A stretch of 64,000 nucleotides of DNA from Hyphomonadaceae bacterium UKL13-1 (GCA_001602435.1 CP012156.1:1136001-1200000); one strand, 5' to 3'. Positions 34,515 to 43,431 are shown, counted from the first letter of the stretch. The notes: a model not told the origin generated them from the sequence alone. Translations and numbers: made by a program.

Positions 34515-36427
34515 GCCAGGGTGGTGGATCAGATCTATTCAGCCGACGGGCCATGGTAATGTCCACGCTCGGGGGCCTCTATTTTGCGGTCCTTGGCCTG
34601 CGCATGGCGCAGCTTCAAATTTTTGAAAATGACGAATTCCGGCTAGAGGCTGCGGAGAACCAGTTCAACCTCTTGGTCAATCCCGCATCACGTGGGCCCG
34701 TCTATGATCGCTTTGGCGTGCCGCTGGCAGTCAATCGTCGCGACTTCCGCGTCTCGATCATGCGCGAAGACGTCGACGATCTGCCCGAGACGATTGGGGC
34801 CTTGGCGTCCATTTTGCGCATGTCGCCCGAGAAGGCCAAGGAATCCTTAAACGAAGCCAAAATCTCGCCCCGTTTCATGCCCTCAATGGTGGCTGAAAAT
34901 CTGTCATGGGAAGACTATTCGCGGGTCAGCGTCTATGCAGCCTCATTCCCGGGTGTGCGCTGTGAGATGGGGGAAGCACGCAATTACCCGCTCGCCGAGA
35001 GCATGGCCCATGTTTTAGGCTATGTTGCCAAAGCCAATGACAAGGACGTGGCGACCGACCCGCAAGCCCGCCATCCTGGTATCAGGGTCGGCAAAGAGGG
35101 GATTGAAAAAGCACAAGAAAAAGGCCTCAAAGGTGTTCATGGCGCAACCAAGCTAGAGGTCAACGCCCATGGCCGGGTAATTCGCGAAGTGGTCGATCCC
35201 CGCCTCAATCCAAAGAGCGGGACGCCCATCGTCCTCACCATTGATGCTGAAATTCAACAAGTCGCCTATGACCAGTTCCAGGCCAAGGACGAACGCCCTG
35301 CTGAGGCTGGTTCTGCGGTGGTGATGGATATACGTACCGGTGAGCTTCTGGCACTGGTATCGGCTCCAAGCTTTGACCCCAATAAGTTCGTAGATGGTAT
35401 CAGCCGCACTGACTTCAACGAATATAATAATGCTGAAATGCGCCCATTGTACCACAAGGCCGTGCGGGGCATTTATCCACCGGGCTCCACCTATAAAATG
35501 GTGACGGCCGTGGCCGCACTGGAGGCAGGGATTACCGACCCCGAGGAGACGATCAATTGCCCGGGCTTTTATATGCTGGGCAATCATCGCTTCCATTGCC
35601 ATTCGCGGCGCGGCCATGGCAGCGTCAACCTGCATACCGCGATCAAGGTCTCGTGTGACGTCTATTTCTATGAGATGGGGCGGCGGATCGGCGGAGAAAA
35701 AATGGCCGAAGTTGCGCGAGGCTTTGGCTTTGGACAGCGTTTCGACTTGGGAATTCCGGGGATTTCTTCATCACACGTTCCCGATAATGCTTGGAAGATG
35801 AAAAATCGTGGCCAGCCTTGGCAAGTTTATGACTCGCTCAATGTCGCGATTGGACAAGGCTTGATCGCAGCCACACCCTTGCAGATGGCGGTCATGGCGG
35901 CGCGCATTGCGTCTCAGGGCAAAGCTGTCGAGCCACGCTTGATCCGCGAAGGGCCAGGTGCGGTGCCCATCACCCCGTTTAAGCCCTTGCCGTTTAATTA
36001 CCAAAACATGCACCTGGTTCATGAGGGCATGATTGCGGTGTCCAACGAAGCCGGCGGCACGGGCCGAGGCGACCTTGGCATTGAAGGCGTGCGCATGGCG
36101 GGTAAGACTGGGACGGCGCAAGTTCGGCGGATCACGATGGCTGAGCGTCGAACCGGCGTTCGCTCCAATGCGTCGCTGCCTTGGCGTCAGCGTGACCATG
36201 CTCTGTTTGTTTGTTATGCACCGGCTGAAGATCCTAAATATTGTTGCGCTTTGGTGGTTGATCACGGCGGCGGCGGCGGTGCCGCGGCAGCACCGCGCGC
36301 GCGCGAAATCATGAAGGCGACATTGTTGAAAGACCCTTCCTCGCGGCCAGCCTTTACCACCAAGACCAAGACCGCAGACCTTGCCCCAGCTTCAAATGGC
36401 ACCCCGCCGGGGGATGGCAAAGCATGA
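34511..36427 (+). CDS. mrdA: Penicillin-binding protein 2 (peptidoglycan transpeptidase)
   Basis: PBP2 crosslinks new peptidoglycan during elongation. The 638-residue protein has an N-terminal membrane anchor, the pedestal domain (ASRGPVYDRFGVPLAVNRRD) and the transpeptidase domain. The active-site motifs are PGSTYKM (Ser about residue 325), SCD in KVSCDVYFYEMG and MAGKTGTAQVR. Length and order are normal. It overlaps mreD upstream and rodA downstream by four bases. Confidence 0.97.
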   Translation: MSQGGGSDLFSRRAMVMSTLGGLYFAVLGLRMAQLQIFENDEFRLEAAENQFNLLVNPASRGPVYDRFGVPLAVNRRDFRVSIMREDVDDLPETIGALASILRMSPEKAKESLNEAKISPRFMPSMVAENLSWEDYSRVSVYAASFPGVRCEMGEARNYPLAESMAHVLGYVAKANDKDVATDPQARHPGIRVGKEGIEKAQEKGLKGVHGATKLEVNAHGRVIREVVDPRLNPKSGTPIVLTIDAEIQQVAYDQFQAKDERPAEAGSAVVMDIRTGELLALVSAPSFDPNKFVDGISRTDFNEYNNAEMRPLYHKAVRGIYPPGSTYKMVTAVAALEAGITDPEETINCPGFYMLGNHRFHCHSRRGHGSVNLHTAIKVSCDVYFYEMGRRIGGEKMAEVARGFGFGQRFDLGIPGISSSHVPDNAWKMKNRGQPWQVYDSLNVAIGQGLIAATPLQMAVMAARIASQGKAVEPRLIREGPGAVPITPFKPLPFNYQNMHLVHEGMIAVSNEAGGTGRGDLGIEGVRMAGKTGTAQVRRITMAERRTGVRSNASLPWRQRDHALFVCYAPAEDPKYCCALVVDHGGGGGAAAAPRAREIMKATLLKDPSSRPAFTTKTKTADLAPASNGTPPGDGKA

Positions 36428-37584
36428 CTTTTTTGCCGGATATGGAAAGCGGCCGCGATAGCTTCTTTGGCAAACTCCGCCGGATCGAATGGGGCCTCGT
36501 CTTTGTGATGGCCATGATCAGCGTGGTCGGGACCATTCTGTTGTTTGGGGCAGCAGGCGCAAGTTGGGAGCCTTGGGCCGGTGATCACATCATCCGCTTC
36601 TGCGTGGTGACCTGCCTGATGTTGGTCGTAGCCACAATCGATGTGCGCATTTGGTATCATCTCGCCTATCCTGCTTATATTGGCGTTTTCATTCTATTGA
36701 TTGCGGTGGAACTGTTTGGGAAAGTCGCTTTGGGTGCCCAGCGCTGGCTGGAAGTAGGGCCGATCCGCCTGCAACCGTCGGAATTCATGAAAATCGCCCT
36801 GATCTTGGCCCTTGCGCGCTATTACCAAGATGCCGAGTCTGACCGGATGTGGACGATCCGCGCGCATTTTATCCCGCTGATGATGCTAGCAGCCCCCGCT
36901 GCGCTGATTACCTTACAGCCTGACTTGGGTACCGCCATCATGGTGGCAGGCGTTGGTGCCACCATGGTGATTTTGGCAGGCCTGTCTTGGTGGTATGTCA
37001 TTGCTGCAGGCACGTCAGTGGCGACCTTTGCTTTGGTGGCTTTCTTTTTCTTCATGGCAGAGTTTCAGAAGAACCGCATTCTCACCTTCCTCGATCCCTC
37101 GCGCGATCCATTGGGGACCGGCTATCACATCACCCAGTCTAAGATCGCTATTGGTTCAGGCGGATTGTTTGGCGTCGGTTATATGCAGGGCACACAAAGC
37201 CAACTCGACTTCTTGCCTGAACGCCATACGGATTTTGTGTTTGCCATGCTGCTCGAAGAATTTGGCATGGTTGGTGGATTGTTTGTGCTGGCGCTTTATC
37301 TCGCCGCTATGGCCTTTGGCATTTATATCTCAATCGGATGCCGACATACGTTTGGCAAGTTTCTGGCTGCTGGCGTGACCATGTTGTTGTTCATCTATGT
37401 CGGCATCAATGCCGGCATGATCATGGGCCTCATGCCAGTGGTGGGCGAGCCGCTGCCATTTTTAAGCTATGGCGGCAGTGTGATGTTGTCGCTGATGTTT
37501 GGCCTAGGCTTGGTCCAGAACGCCAAAGTCTTCCGCGATAAGACATTGGGCTCTGGCTTCAAGTCGTCCAAGCGGGTGCGGTAG
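36424..37584 (+). CDS. rodA: SEDS peptidoglycan glycosyltransferase RodA
   Basis: RodA polymerises lipid II as the partner of PBP2. The 386-residue protein has about ten membrane helices and the SEDS signatures RWLEVGPIRLQPSEFMK, LQPDLGTA, FLPERHTDFVFA and PLPFLSYGGS. The conserved Asp of the catalytic loop is in LPERHTD. It ends the mre operon and is convergent with the cytochrome c gene 15 bases away. Confidence 0.97.
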   Translation: MTFLPDMESGRDSFFGKLRRIEWGLVFVMAMISVVGTILLFGAAGASWEPWAGDHIIRFCVVTCLMLVVATIDVRIWYHLAYPAYIGVFILLIAVELFGKVALGAQRWLEVGPIRLQPSEFMKIALILALARYYQDAESDRMWTIRAHFIPLMMLAAPAALITLQPDLGTAIMVAGVGATMVILAGLSWWYVIAAGTSVATFALVAFFFFMAEFQKNRILTFLDPSRDPLGTGYHITQSKIAIGSGGLFGVGYMQGTQSQLDFLPERHTDFVFAMLLEEFGMVGGLFVLALYLAAMAFGIYISIGCRHTFGKFLAAGVTMLLFIYVGINAGMIMGLMPVVGEPLPFLSYGGSVMLSLMFGLGLVQNAKVFRDKTLGSGFKSSKRVR

Positions 37585-37599
37585 CAGCGATCAGGGACC

Positions 37600-38136
37600 C
37601 TATTTTGCGCTTTCAACCTTGATGTAAGCGATCACATCGCGGCGATCTTTTTCTTGCTTGAGGCCGACGAAGGTCATGCGGTTGCCGGGCAAGAAGCCTT
37701 TGGGGTCGGCCAACCATTGATCAAGTTTTCCTGCATCCCAAACAAAGCCTGCACCCTTCAAAGCTGGGGAATAATTGAAGCCAGCTGTGGTGCCAGCTGT
37801 GCGACCAAAGACGCCATGCAGGGCAGGGCCGACGCGATTGTCGCCGCCCTTCTCAATCACGTGGCACGAGCGGCACTTGGCAAATTGCCGACGACCATTG
37901 GCTAGGTCACCCTCATTATAGGGGGCAGGCAAGCTGGCCAGAATTTTGGCATCCTCCGGCGATGGGCCAGCGGCGGGAGCAGGGGTGGCTGGACCTGCTG
38001 CCGGGGCCGCAGCTGGCGTGGCTTCCTTGCTAGCAGTGGCCTCTGGCGCTGTCTTGGTATCGCCGGACTGCGACGCCTGGCCACAGGCAACAAGCGCGAT
38101 CAGCGGGATCAAGGCAAGGCTGGTGCGGATCATCAT
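37600..38136 (-). CDS. Lipid-anchored class I cytochrome c
   Basis: The 178-residue precursor has a lipoprotein signal (lipobox LVAC, Cys about residue 18), an Ala/Pro-rich linker (about 25-62) and a c2-type cytochrome domain. Haem attaches at CRSCH, and the distal Met is in GNRMTFVG. NRVGPALHGVFGRTAG is typical of mitochondrial-like cytochrome c. It probably carries electrons to a terminal oxidase while tethered to the membrane, replacing or adding to soluble cytochrome c. Confidence 0.92.
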   Translation of the reverse strand: MMIRTSLALIPLIALVACGQASQSGDTKTAPEATASKEATPAAAPAAGPATPAPAAGPSPEDAKILASLPAPYNEGDLANGRRQFAKCRSCHVIEKGGDNRVGPALHGVFGRTAGTTAGFNYSPALKGAGFVWDAGKLDQWLADPKGFLPGNRMTFVGLKQEKDRRDVIAYIKVESAK

Positions 38137-38350
38137 GGTCTCTACTCCACAGATTGAATGGCATGGGCCACTTGCGTTTCGGCGGCCCCACGTGGGGAGT
38201 TAGATTGTTGGGTCCAATCCGAACAGGGGCAACCCGATGATCTGTCAGCCAAACACGATCACTTCCCAGTGAGGGTCTTGGCATTGCGGTGTGAACCGAA
38301 GCGCCCAGCCGATCCGTTCAGGCTTGCCAGATCATTGAGTATGGGGAAAA

Positions 38351-38426
38351 TGGTGCCGGTTGCAGGAATCGAACCCGCGACCGTCCGATTACAAATCGGG
38401 CGCTCTACCTGCTGAGCTAAACCGGC
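38351..38426 (-). tRNA. tRNA-Thr (TGT)
   Basis: On the reverse strand a complete 76-base cloverleaf starts GCCGGTTTAGCTCAGCAGG. The anticodon arm is CCGATTTGTAATCGG with anticodon TGT, the T arm is GGGTTCGATTCC and the 3' CCA is encoded. The acceptor GCCGGTT pairs with AACCGGC. Confidence 0.97.
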
Positions 38427-38478
38427 ATCGGGGGTGTCTCTAAACGTTTTGGGCGACGTTTTGCAAGGGAGAAGCGCA

Positions 38479-39333
38479 ATGAATGGGCAGGCAAAACACA
38501 GCATAACCCGCCGGGCGGCCTTCAGCCAGCTCGCAGGGCCAGCAGCTTTGGTGGCAGCACCTGGGCTTGCCAGTGCCGCAGCACCCGCCGTCCAGACCTT
38601 CAAGAAGAAGACTTTTGTTTTGGTGCATGGGACATGGCATGGCGGCTGGGTGTGGCGGCAAGTGGCCGAAAGACTGCAAGCCGAGGGCCACCGCGTTTTG
38701 ACCCCAACCGCAACCGGCTGTGGCGAGCGCGCACATCTGATCAGCCCCAACACCAATCTCTCTACCCATGTGCAGGACATGTGCGCCGCGATTGAAGCCG
38801 AAGACGCTGAGGATGTGATCTTGATCGGCCACTCGTTTGGCGGGCTGACTATTACCGGTGTGGCGGACCGATTGGGCGAGCGGATTGCCCATATCGTCTT
38901 TTATGACGCCTTCATCCCAACGCGCGCCCGTCCAGCGTGGGTGATGCCAGAAGCTGATGGGGCTTGGCCGAAGTGGTGGAAAGATCGCCAAGCCCATTTC
39001 ATCGACGGCTATAAGATGAACTTCTTCGACCATTACCCGATCAAAATGCTGGTGCCGGAAGAAGATTTTGTCAATGTCGCGCTCCTGAAGCGGAAATTGA
39101 CGTGGCACCCCGCCGGACAATGGACAGAGCCTGTGAGCTTTGCCAATGGCGGTTGGGAGGATCGGCCACGTACCTATATTCACACCACTTTGCAAACCTT
39201 CGCGCCGTCATCCCAAGCCATGTGGGGGCCGGGCAGGGAGGCAGGGTGGCGTTGGATCGATGTGCCGACCGCGCGCGATGGCATGCTGACGCACCCCGAT
39301 GTGGTGGCAGCCTGTTTTGCCAGCTTGGGCTGA
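38479..39333 (+). CDS. Tat-exported alpha/beta hydrolase
   Basis: The 284-residue protein has a twin-arginine signal (SITRRAAFSQLAG, then a hydrophobic run to ASAA), so it is probably exported folded. The hydrolase domain shows VLVHGTWHGGWVW (oxyanion region), the nucleophile elbow IGHSFGG and a late His in DGMLTHPDVV. It resembles the EstC/salicylate-esterase/hydroxynitrile-lyase group. The substrate is unknown. The ATG at 38479 follows GGGAG; the longer frame starts inside the tRNA-Thr flank. Confidence 0.85.
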   Translation: MNGQAKHSITRRAAFSQLAGPAALVAAPGLASAAAPAVQTFKKKTFVLVHGTWHGGWVWRQVAERLQAEGHRVLTPTATGCGERAHLISPNTNLSTHVQDMCAAIEAEDAEDVILIGHSFGGLTITGVADRLGERIAHIVFYDAFIPTRARPAWVMPEADGAWPKWWKDRQAHFIDGYKMNFFDHYPIKMLVPEEDFVNVALLKRKLTWHPAGQWTEPVSFANGGWEDRPRTYIHTTLQTFAPSSQAMWGPGREAGWRWIDVPTARDGMLTHPDVVAACFASLG

Positions 39334-39471
39334 TCTTTAAAGACATTTCGCAGGACTTTACCGCCTTCGCGCATTGCGCCAAAGCCCACTCCAGCCTAGT
39401 AAAATCAGATTCGATTGCTTCGGCAGGCTAGCGCTGCGGGCAGCTCAAAGAGACGTTTCAAGAGGGCACAC

Positions 39472-39900
39472 ATGGCCGACAGTGCAGTGTCAGCAGTCAA
39501 CCAAGCCGGTTCAGGCGTTCAGCAGACCCTGGTCTCAAACGCTTTTCTGCTCGACTTTCTCCCCATCGTGATCTTTCTGGTGATTGCCGCAGGCCTTGGT
39601 TGCGCCTTTATGCTGGCGTCTTGGGTGTTGGCACCATCCAGCCCCGACCCCGAGAAAGTGTCGACCTATGAGTGCGGCTTTAATGCGTTTGACGATGCGC
39701 GCATGAAGTTTGACGTGAAATTCTATCTAGTGTCGATCCTTTTCATTCTGTTCGACTTGGAAATTGCTTTCCTTTTCCCTTGGGTGTTGGCGCTCGATGA
39801 CATCGGACCCTTCGGCTATTGGTCGATGATGAGTTTCCTTGGCATCTTGTTGGTCGGCTTTATCTATGAGTGGAAGAAAGGTGCTTTGGAATGGAACTAA
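39472..39900 (+). CDS. nuoA: NADH-quinone oxidoreductase subunit A
   Basis: NuoA is a small membrane subunit of complex I. The 142-residue product has three spans and the conserved loop [20 protein letters not shown] between the first two, followed by [11 protein letters not shown]. The N-terminal about 20 residues ([18 protein letters not shown]) are an extension over E. coli. The ATG at 39472 follows an AGAGGG site. It heads nuoABC. Confidence 0.95.
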   Translation: MADSAVSAVNQAGSGVQQTLVSNAFLLDFLPIVIFLVIAAGLGCAFMLASWVLAPSSPDPEKVSTYECGFNAFDDARMKFDVKFYLVSILFILFDLEIAFLFPWVLALDDIGPFGYWSMMSFLGILLVGFIYEWKKGALEWN

Positions 39901-40457
39901 AGCTTCCCCCACGCGCGGGCTCGGTTCCCGCCACACTCGACAATATTGGCCCTGTCATTCCCAATGACCCTTATTTCTCGGGCCTGTCGGACGAATTGGC
40001 CGATAAGGGCTTTGTGGTTGCCGCTGCAGACGATCTGATCACATGGGCGCGCACCGGTTCGCTGATGTGGATGACCTTTGGTCTTGCTTGTTGTGCGGTT
40101 GAGATGATGCAGGCCGCTATGCCGCGCTATGATATGGAGCGCTTTGGCTTTGCCCCGCGCGCCAGCCCACGTCAGTCAGACGTGATGATTGTGGCAGGCA
40201 CCTTGACCAACAAAATGGCCCCAGCTTTGCGCAAGGTCTATGACCAAATGCCAAACCCGCGCTATGTGATCTCTATGGGCTCGTGCGCCAATGGCGGTGG
40301 TTATTATCACTATAGCTATGCCGTCGTGCGCGGTTGTGACCGTATTGTGCCAGTCGATATCTATGTGCCGGGCTGCCCGCCGACTGCGGAAGCTTTGATG
40401 TATGGCATCCTGCAATTGCAGAAGAAAATCCGTCGTGAAGGAACAATCGAACGATGA
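39891..40457 (+). CDS. nuoB: NADH-quinone oxidoreductase subunit B
   Basis: NuoB carries iron-sulphur cluster N2 next to the quinone site. The 188-residue protein has the ligand cysteines in [23 protein letters not shown] and [12 protein letters not shown] start at the ATG at 39891 within the last codons of nuoA (10-base overlap), giving [10 protein letters not shown]; a longer start at 39870 is unlikely. Confidence 0.96.
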   Translation: MELKLPPRAGSVPATLDNIGPVIPNDPYFSGLSDELADKGFVVAAADDLITWARTGSLMWMTFGLACCAVEMMQAAMPRYDMERFGFAPRASPRQSDVMIVAGTLTNKMAPALRKVYDQMPNPRYVISMGSCANGGGYYHYSYAVVRGCDRIVPVDIYVPGCPPTAEALMYGILQLQKKIRREGTIER

Positions 40458-41038
40458 GCGCTTTGGCTGATCTGCAAGAGCGCCTGACGTCGGCTCTAGG
40501 TGCATCCATCCTGTCTGCGACGCAGGCGACCGGTGAGTTGACCGTTGTTGTACGCCGTGACGATATCTTAGCGGTGCTACAGCACTTGCGCGATATCGAA
40601 AGCTTCTCGACCTTTATCGATGTGTGCGGTGCCGACTATCCAGAACGCGCAGAGCGCTTTGAAGTGGTCTATCATCTCCTGTCCATGAGCAAGAATGTGC
40701 GCATTCGGGTCAAGGTGTCGACCGACGAAGATACGCCGGTTGCTTCGGCTTTTGGTTTGTGGCCTGCGGCAGATTGGTTTGAGCGGGAAGCCTTTGATAT
40801 GTATGGCATCCTCTTCTCAGGCCATCCAGATTTGCGCCGGATCCTCACCGATTATGGCTTCCACGGCCATCCGCTGCGCAAGGATTTCCCGCTGACCGGC
40901 TATACCGAAGTGCGCTATGATGAAGCCCAAAAGCGGGTGATTTATGAGCCTGTTAAGCTCGTCCAAGAATATCGCAACTTCGATTTCTTGAGCCCCTGGG
41001 AAGGGATGTTGCCCGGGGACGAGAAGGCCGCCGAATAG
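40454..41038 (+). CDS. nuoC: NADH-quinone oxidoreductase subunit C
   Basis: NuoC is a peripheral-arm subunit near the quinone cavity. The 194-residue protein is a free subunit, not fused to NuoD as in E. coli. It has [20 protein letters not shown] and [20 protein letters not shown], the 30-kDa subunit signatures. It overlaps nuoB by four bases. Its stop codon lies in the right base of a terminator hairpin, so nuoD must be expressed from elsewhere or by readthrough. Confidence 0.96.
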   Translation: MSALADLQERLTSALGASILSATQATGELTVVVRRDDILAVLQHLRDIESFSTFIDVCGADYPERAERFEVVYHLLSMSKNVRIRVKVSTDEDTPVASAFGLWPAADWFEREAFDMYGILFSGHPDLRRILTDYGFHGHPLRKDFPLTGYTEVRYDEAQKRVIYEPVKLVQEYRNFDFLSPWEGMLPGDEKAAE

Positions 41039-41050
41039 GCGGCCTTTTTT
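41026..41050 (+). terminator. Intrinsic terminator overlapping the nuoC stop codon
   Basis: GGCCGCC (41026-41032), loop GAATA and GGCGGCC (41038-41044) form a perfect seven-pair GC stem followed by six T. The nuoC TAG at 41036-41038 lies in the loop and at the start of the right stem. It should end transcription of nuoABC. Confidence 0.9.
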
Positions 41051-41055
41051 GGCAT

Positions 41056-41144
41056 GTCATCCCCGCCGAAACGAAGTGGAGAGCGGGGACCTCAGGGGAC
41101 CTTGCGGCAGGAGGTCCCGGATCTTCTTCGCTGTCCGGGATGAC
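41056..41144. repeat. GTCATCCC-type dispersed repeat, full doublet
   Basis: The element starts GTCATCCCCGCC and ends TCCGGGATGAC, so its ends are inverted. Between them are two GC-rich hairpin-forming halves (one with GGAGAGCGGGGACC, one with GGAGGTCCCGGATC). The left half recurs at 27680-27715. Similar repeats with GTCATCCC ends are common in alphaproteobacterial intergenic DNA. Confidence 0.7.
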
Positions 41145-41172
41145 GCCGCTTGGGTAGTTTTCATCTAGACCC

Positions 41173-41202
41173 ATTTTGGTGGAACCTATGTTTCACCAAA
41201 AT
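41173..41202. repeat. TTTTGGTG/CACCAAAA hairpin
   Basis: ATTTTGGTG pairs with CACCAAAAT across a 12-base centre. A related hairpin lies at about 42254-42280 (CTTTTGGTGA and TCACCAAAG), beside the paired-hairpin repeat there. It seems to be another module of the repeat cluster. Confidence 0.6.
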
Positions 41203-41234
41203 AGATCATCGAGCATGGCCGCGACATCTGTGTC

Positions 41235-41297
41235 GTCAAGTGTCCGTTTTCTTCGAAAACGGATCGCCTTGCGACGCAGCGAAGCTGCGCACTTGAC
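41235..41297. repeat. 63-bp composite palindrome with two internal hairpins
   Basis: The outer ends GTCAAGT and ACTTGAC are inverted repeats. Inside lie CCGTTTT/AAAACGG around a short loop and CGCAGC/GCTGCG around GAA. The size and paired-hairpin plan resemble the 64-bp repeats nearby although the sequence differs. Confidence 0.6.
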
Positions 41298-41385
41298 TAC
41301 CCAGAGGTCGCAAGAACAATTGAGACAGCGGTTTGGTGGACCGGAAGGGGCACCAAAACGCGTCTAGATAGAAAGCCCAACAAAT

Positions 41386-41449
41386 GGATCGCGCAACAAC
41401 AGTTGCGCTTGTCAGTGCGTCGACAGGCGCAACTGTTGTTGCGCGCGCC
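41386..41449. repeat. 64-bp paired-hairpin repeat (REP/BIME-like), copy 2
   Basis: The plan is the same as the copies at 6046 and 42186: 23-base arms and an 18-base spacer. The stems differ, with GCGCAAC pairing with GTTGCGC here against GCGCAGC with GCTGCGC in the others. Both arms have changed together, so base pairing is kept. The 12 bases before it (TAGATAGAAAGC at 41365-41376) also match the flank of copy 3. Confidence 0.85.
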
Positions 41450-41453
41450 TCTC

Positions 41454-41862
41454 CCCCCACCAGCACCCATAGCCCCGCGTGGGAAACCACCGGGGGTGCG
41501 GCTGGATGAGGGGCCGGGGCGCGTGGTATGCGCCAAATGAGGTGGGCCAGATTAACGGACTGGCCCGGAATACGACGCAAACCGTGCGCCCCGGCTGAAA
41601 AGTTCTGTGTGCTTAGGTGGTTCATGACGCCACGGGTGGTTCAAATTTCCCCCGCCTAGTTCGTAAAGGCCTCATCCTAGAAGCGCGTGCTTCCAAAAAT
41701 ATATAAGGCTTCCCCAAGGCTTCTCAAAGGCATCGCCTAAGTTCTTGGCCAAGGGCTTCACACGGCAGTCGGGCTCAAGCACACCGGGCATCAGGACAGC
41801 TAATCCCAATGAAACACGAGGTCGCCACTTCAACCTCGATTAATCCCGCTTACCATCCCCAA
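41454..41862 (-). repeat. Dispersed 0.4-kb repeat R1, copy 2 (inverted)
   Basis: This is the reverse-strand copy of the repeat at 27257-27663. Both end with the sequence around GGTAAGCGGGATTAATCGAG on one side and CACGCGGGGCTAT on the other. The nested hairpins are kept. The pair forms a 13.8-kb inverted repeat enclosing the MATE gene, the mre operon and nuoABC. Confidence 0.85.
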
Positions 41863-41958
41863 CCGGTGTCGCCGCTGCAGCAACAACGCCCTCTCGTTGG
41901 AGATGGGTATAAAATATCTGAGGTTTTGAGAGTGGGGATAAGTATTGTTTTATGCGCT

Positions 41959-42103
41959 CCCCCTCTCCCCATGGGAGAGGGGAAAGGGGTGAGGGCTTAC
42001 GGGCGTAAAAGCTTATTGTATTTAGGGATTTAGATTAGCCCTCAGCCCTCAATTATTGCCAGTGTAAGCCCTCACCCCCGCCCCTCTCCCACTGGGAGAG
42101 GGG
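41959..42103. repeat. Inverted pair of CCCTCTCCC palindromes
   Basis: CCCCTCTCCCCATGGGAGAG starts a 42-base unit (41959-42000) that ends GAGGGCTTAC. An inverted copy lies at 42064-42103, beginning GTAAGCCCTCACCCC. Each contains its own palindrome, and together they could form a long hairpin around 63 bases of AT-rich DNA. CCCTCTCCC palindromes of this kind are widespread in proteobacterial genomes. Confidence 0.75.
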
Positions 42104-42185
42104 AGAGCGCTTGTGCGTCACGCTGGGAGACTGAAGGGGTGTTTCCATCTGGACCCTTGTCGGCGAGATAGAAAACCCACCAAGA

Positions 42186-42249
42186 GGACCGCGCAGCACG
42201 AGCTGCGCCTGTCTATAGGGTAGCATGCGCAGCCGTTGCTGCGCGGTCC
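42186..42249. repeat. 64-bp paired-hairpin repeat (REP/BIME-like), copy 3
   Basis: Left arm GGACCGCGCAGCACGAGC and on, 18-base spacer, right arm ending GCTGCGCGGTCC. The left arm is the closest to the family consensus. One right-arm change (AGCCGTTGCT where copy 1 has AGCTCGTGCT) falls mostly in the loop. Confidence 0.85.
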
Positions 42250-42401
42250 GCTCTATCTCTTTTGGTGAAAACCCTGTCTCACCAAAGCGCCTCCAAGCGA
42301 AAAACTTTTGCCACCCCTGACCATTGCGCGCCCAAAGATGAGTTGACCTCAGGTTGAAACTTTGCGACACAGAAATCACATTTAGTATGTGAGAGATTGA
42401 G

Positions 42402-42803
42402 ATGCCGGACCCTGCTGTGGCTGCTTGGGCTATTTTAGCGGCGGTGATTTTTGTCGGCTATATGTTGATTGCCTTTGTCCTTTATCGCGGCAAGATCGCG
42501 ACTTTGGGGAAAAGGACCTTCTACCTCTACAGTGCCGTTTATGCAGGCATCGAAGTGGTTGGCTTTGGGCTCCTTTTCCTAGGACTAAGATTTTTCGAGC
42601 AAGATAGTCGCTCTGCTGAGATCGATTTATCTGAGCTTTTATCGTCAGCATTGGTAGCTGTGGCTTATATAATGGTTCTCACAGCGTTGAAAAAATTACC
42701 CTATATCCGTGAAGTTTTGGAGGTGTTGAAAGCCCCGCTGCTTGACCCAATTCCAAAACAAAGTAGCGAGCTTCTCGAGAGGGGCCGCGCACCATCCCCG
42801 TGA
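42402..42803 (+). CDS. Small integral membrane protein of unknown function
   Basis: The 133-residue protein has three hydrophobic segments (AAWAILAAVIFVGYMLIAFV, then about residues 45-64 and 80-98) and a polar C-terminal tail. I recognise no family. It lies after the repeat desert between nuoC and nuoD and just before an acetyltransferase gene. The region before it (41039-42401) holds no gene, only repeats. Confidence 0.55.
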   Translation: MPDPAVAAWAILAAVIFVGYMLIAFVLYRGKIATLGKRTFYLYSAVYAGIEVVGFGLLFLGLRFFEQDSRSAEIDLSELLSSALVAVAYIMVLTALKKLPYIREVLEVLKAPLLDPIPKQSSELLERGRAPSP

Positions 42804-42834
42804 AATTGCCCGCAAAAGCCGCTAATCCAACCTG

Positions 42835-43431
42835 ATGAGTCACCAACCCGTCTTTTCCCTCACCGATGCTGATATCTGGGTCGCAACCGATGCGGATCGC
42901 CCTGATTTGGCGGCCTTTTGTCGCGACAATCCGGAATATGATGTGTTCCTTTCAGGGGAAGTGCCCGACGAAGCCGAGTGGGTTGAAGACTTCATGACCG
43001 ATCTGCCGCCCGCCTCCTTTAACTGGACCGCGACCCACAAGCTGATCGCGCGCCGCCATCAAGACCAAGGCAAAATCGCTGCTATCCTCGACATCACCGA
43101 AGACATGATCGACAAGTGCGTGGGCCATATCGGCCTGTTCCAAGTCGCCACGGCCTTGCACGGCGTAGGTCTCGCGCACAGGCTCTATCAGGGTTTGGAG
43201 GATTGGCTGGCCAGTCGTGGCATGGATGTGCTGCGCCTTGGGGTTTTGGAGGGCAATGCACGCGGCATGTCGTTTTGGACACGACATGGCTTTTTAGAAA
43301 CGCGCCGACGCCAAGGCACCGCACCAACTGGCAAGACACATTTGAGCTTTGTCATGTATAAGCCACTCAAACCGCTGTCGCTTGATACCTATCGTTTGCG
43401 CGTACCGCGTGATGATCCGAGTAGTGCTTAG
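42835..43431 (+). CDS. GNAT-family N-acetyltransferase
   Basis: The 198-residue protein has a GNAT core: GHIGLFQVATALHGVGLAHR (acetyl-CoA-binding region, with a divergent glycine loop GVGLAHRLY) and GNARGMSFWTRHGFLETRRR. The substrate is unknown. It lies 31 bases after the small membrane protein gene and may be co-transcribed. The pair interrupts the complex I genes. Confidence 0.8.
   Translation: MSHQPVFSLTDADIWVATDADRPDLAAFCRDNPEYDVFLSGEVPDEAEWVEDFMTDLPPASFNWTATHKLIARRHQDQGKIAAILDITEDMIDKCVGHIGLFQVATALHGVGLAHRLYQGLEDWLASRGMDVLRLGVLEGNARGMSFWTRHGFLETRRRQGTAPTGKTHLSFVMYKPLKPLSLDTYRLRVPRDDPSSA

Noticed and set aside
41236..41625. 129-codon reverse frame across repeats near nuoC
   Set aside because: It runs from R1 through a 64-bp element and other palindromes; its sequence is the translation of repeats.
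41056..42249. CRISPR array among the clustered repeats
   Set aside because: The repeats are of different types, self-palindromic and not evenly spaced with unique spacers; no cas genes are present.
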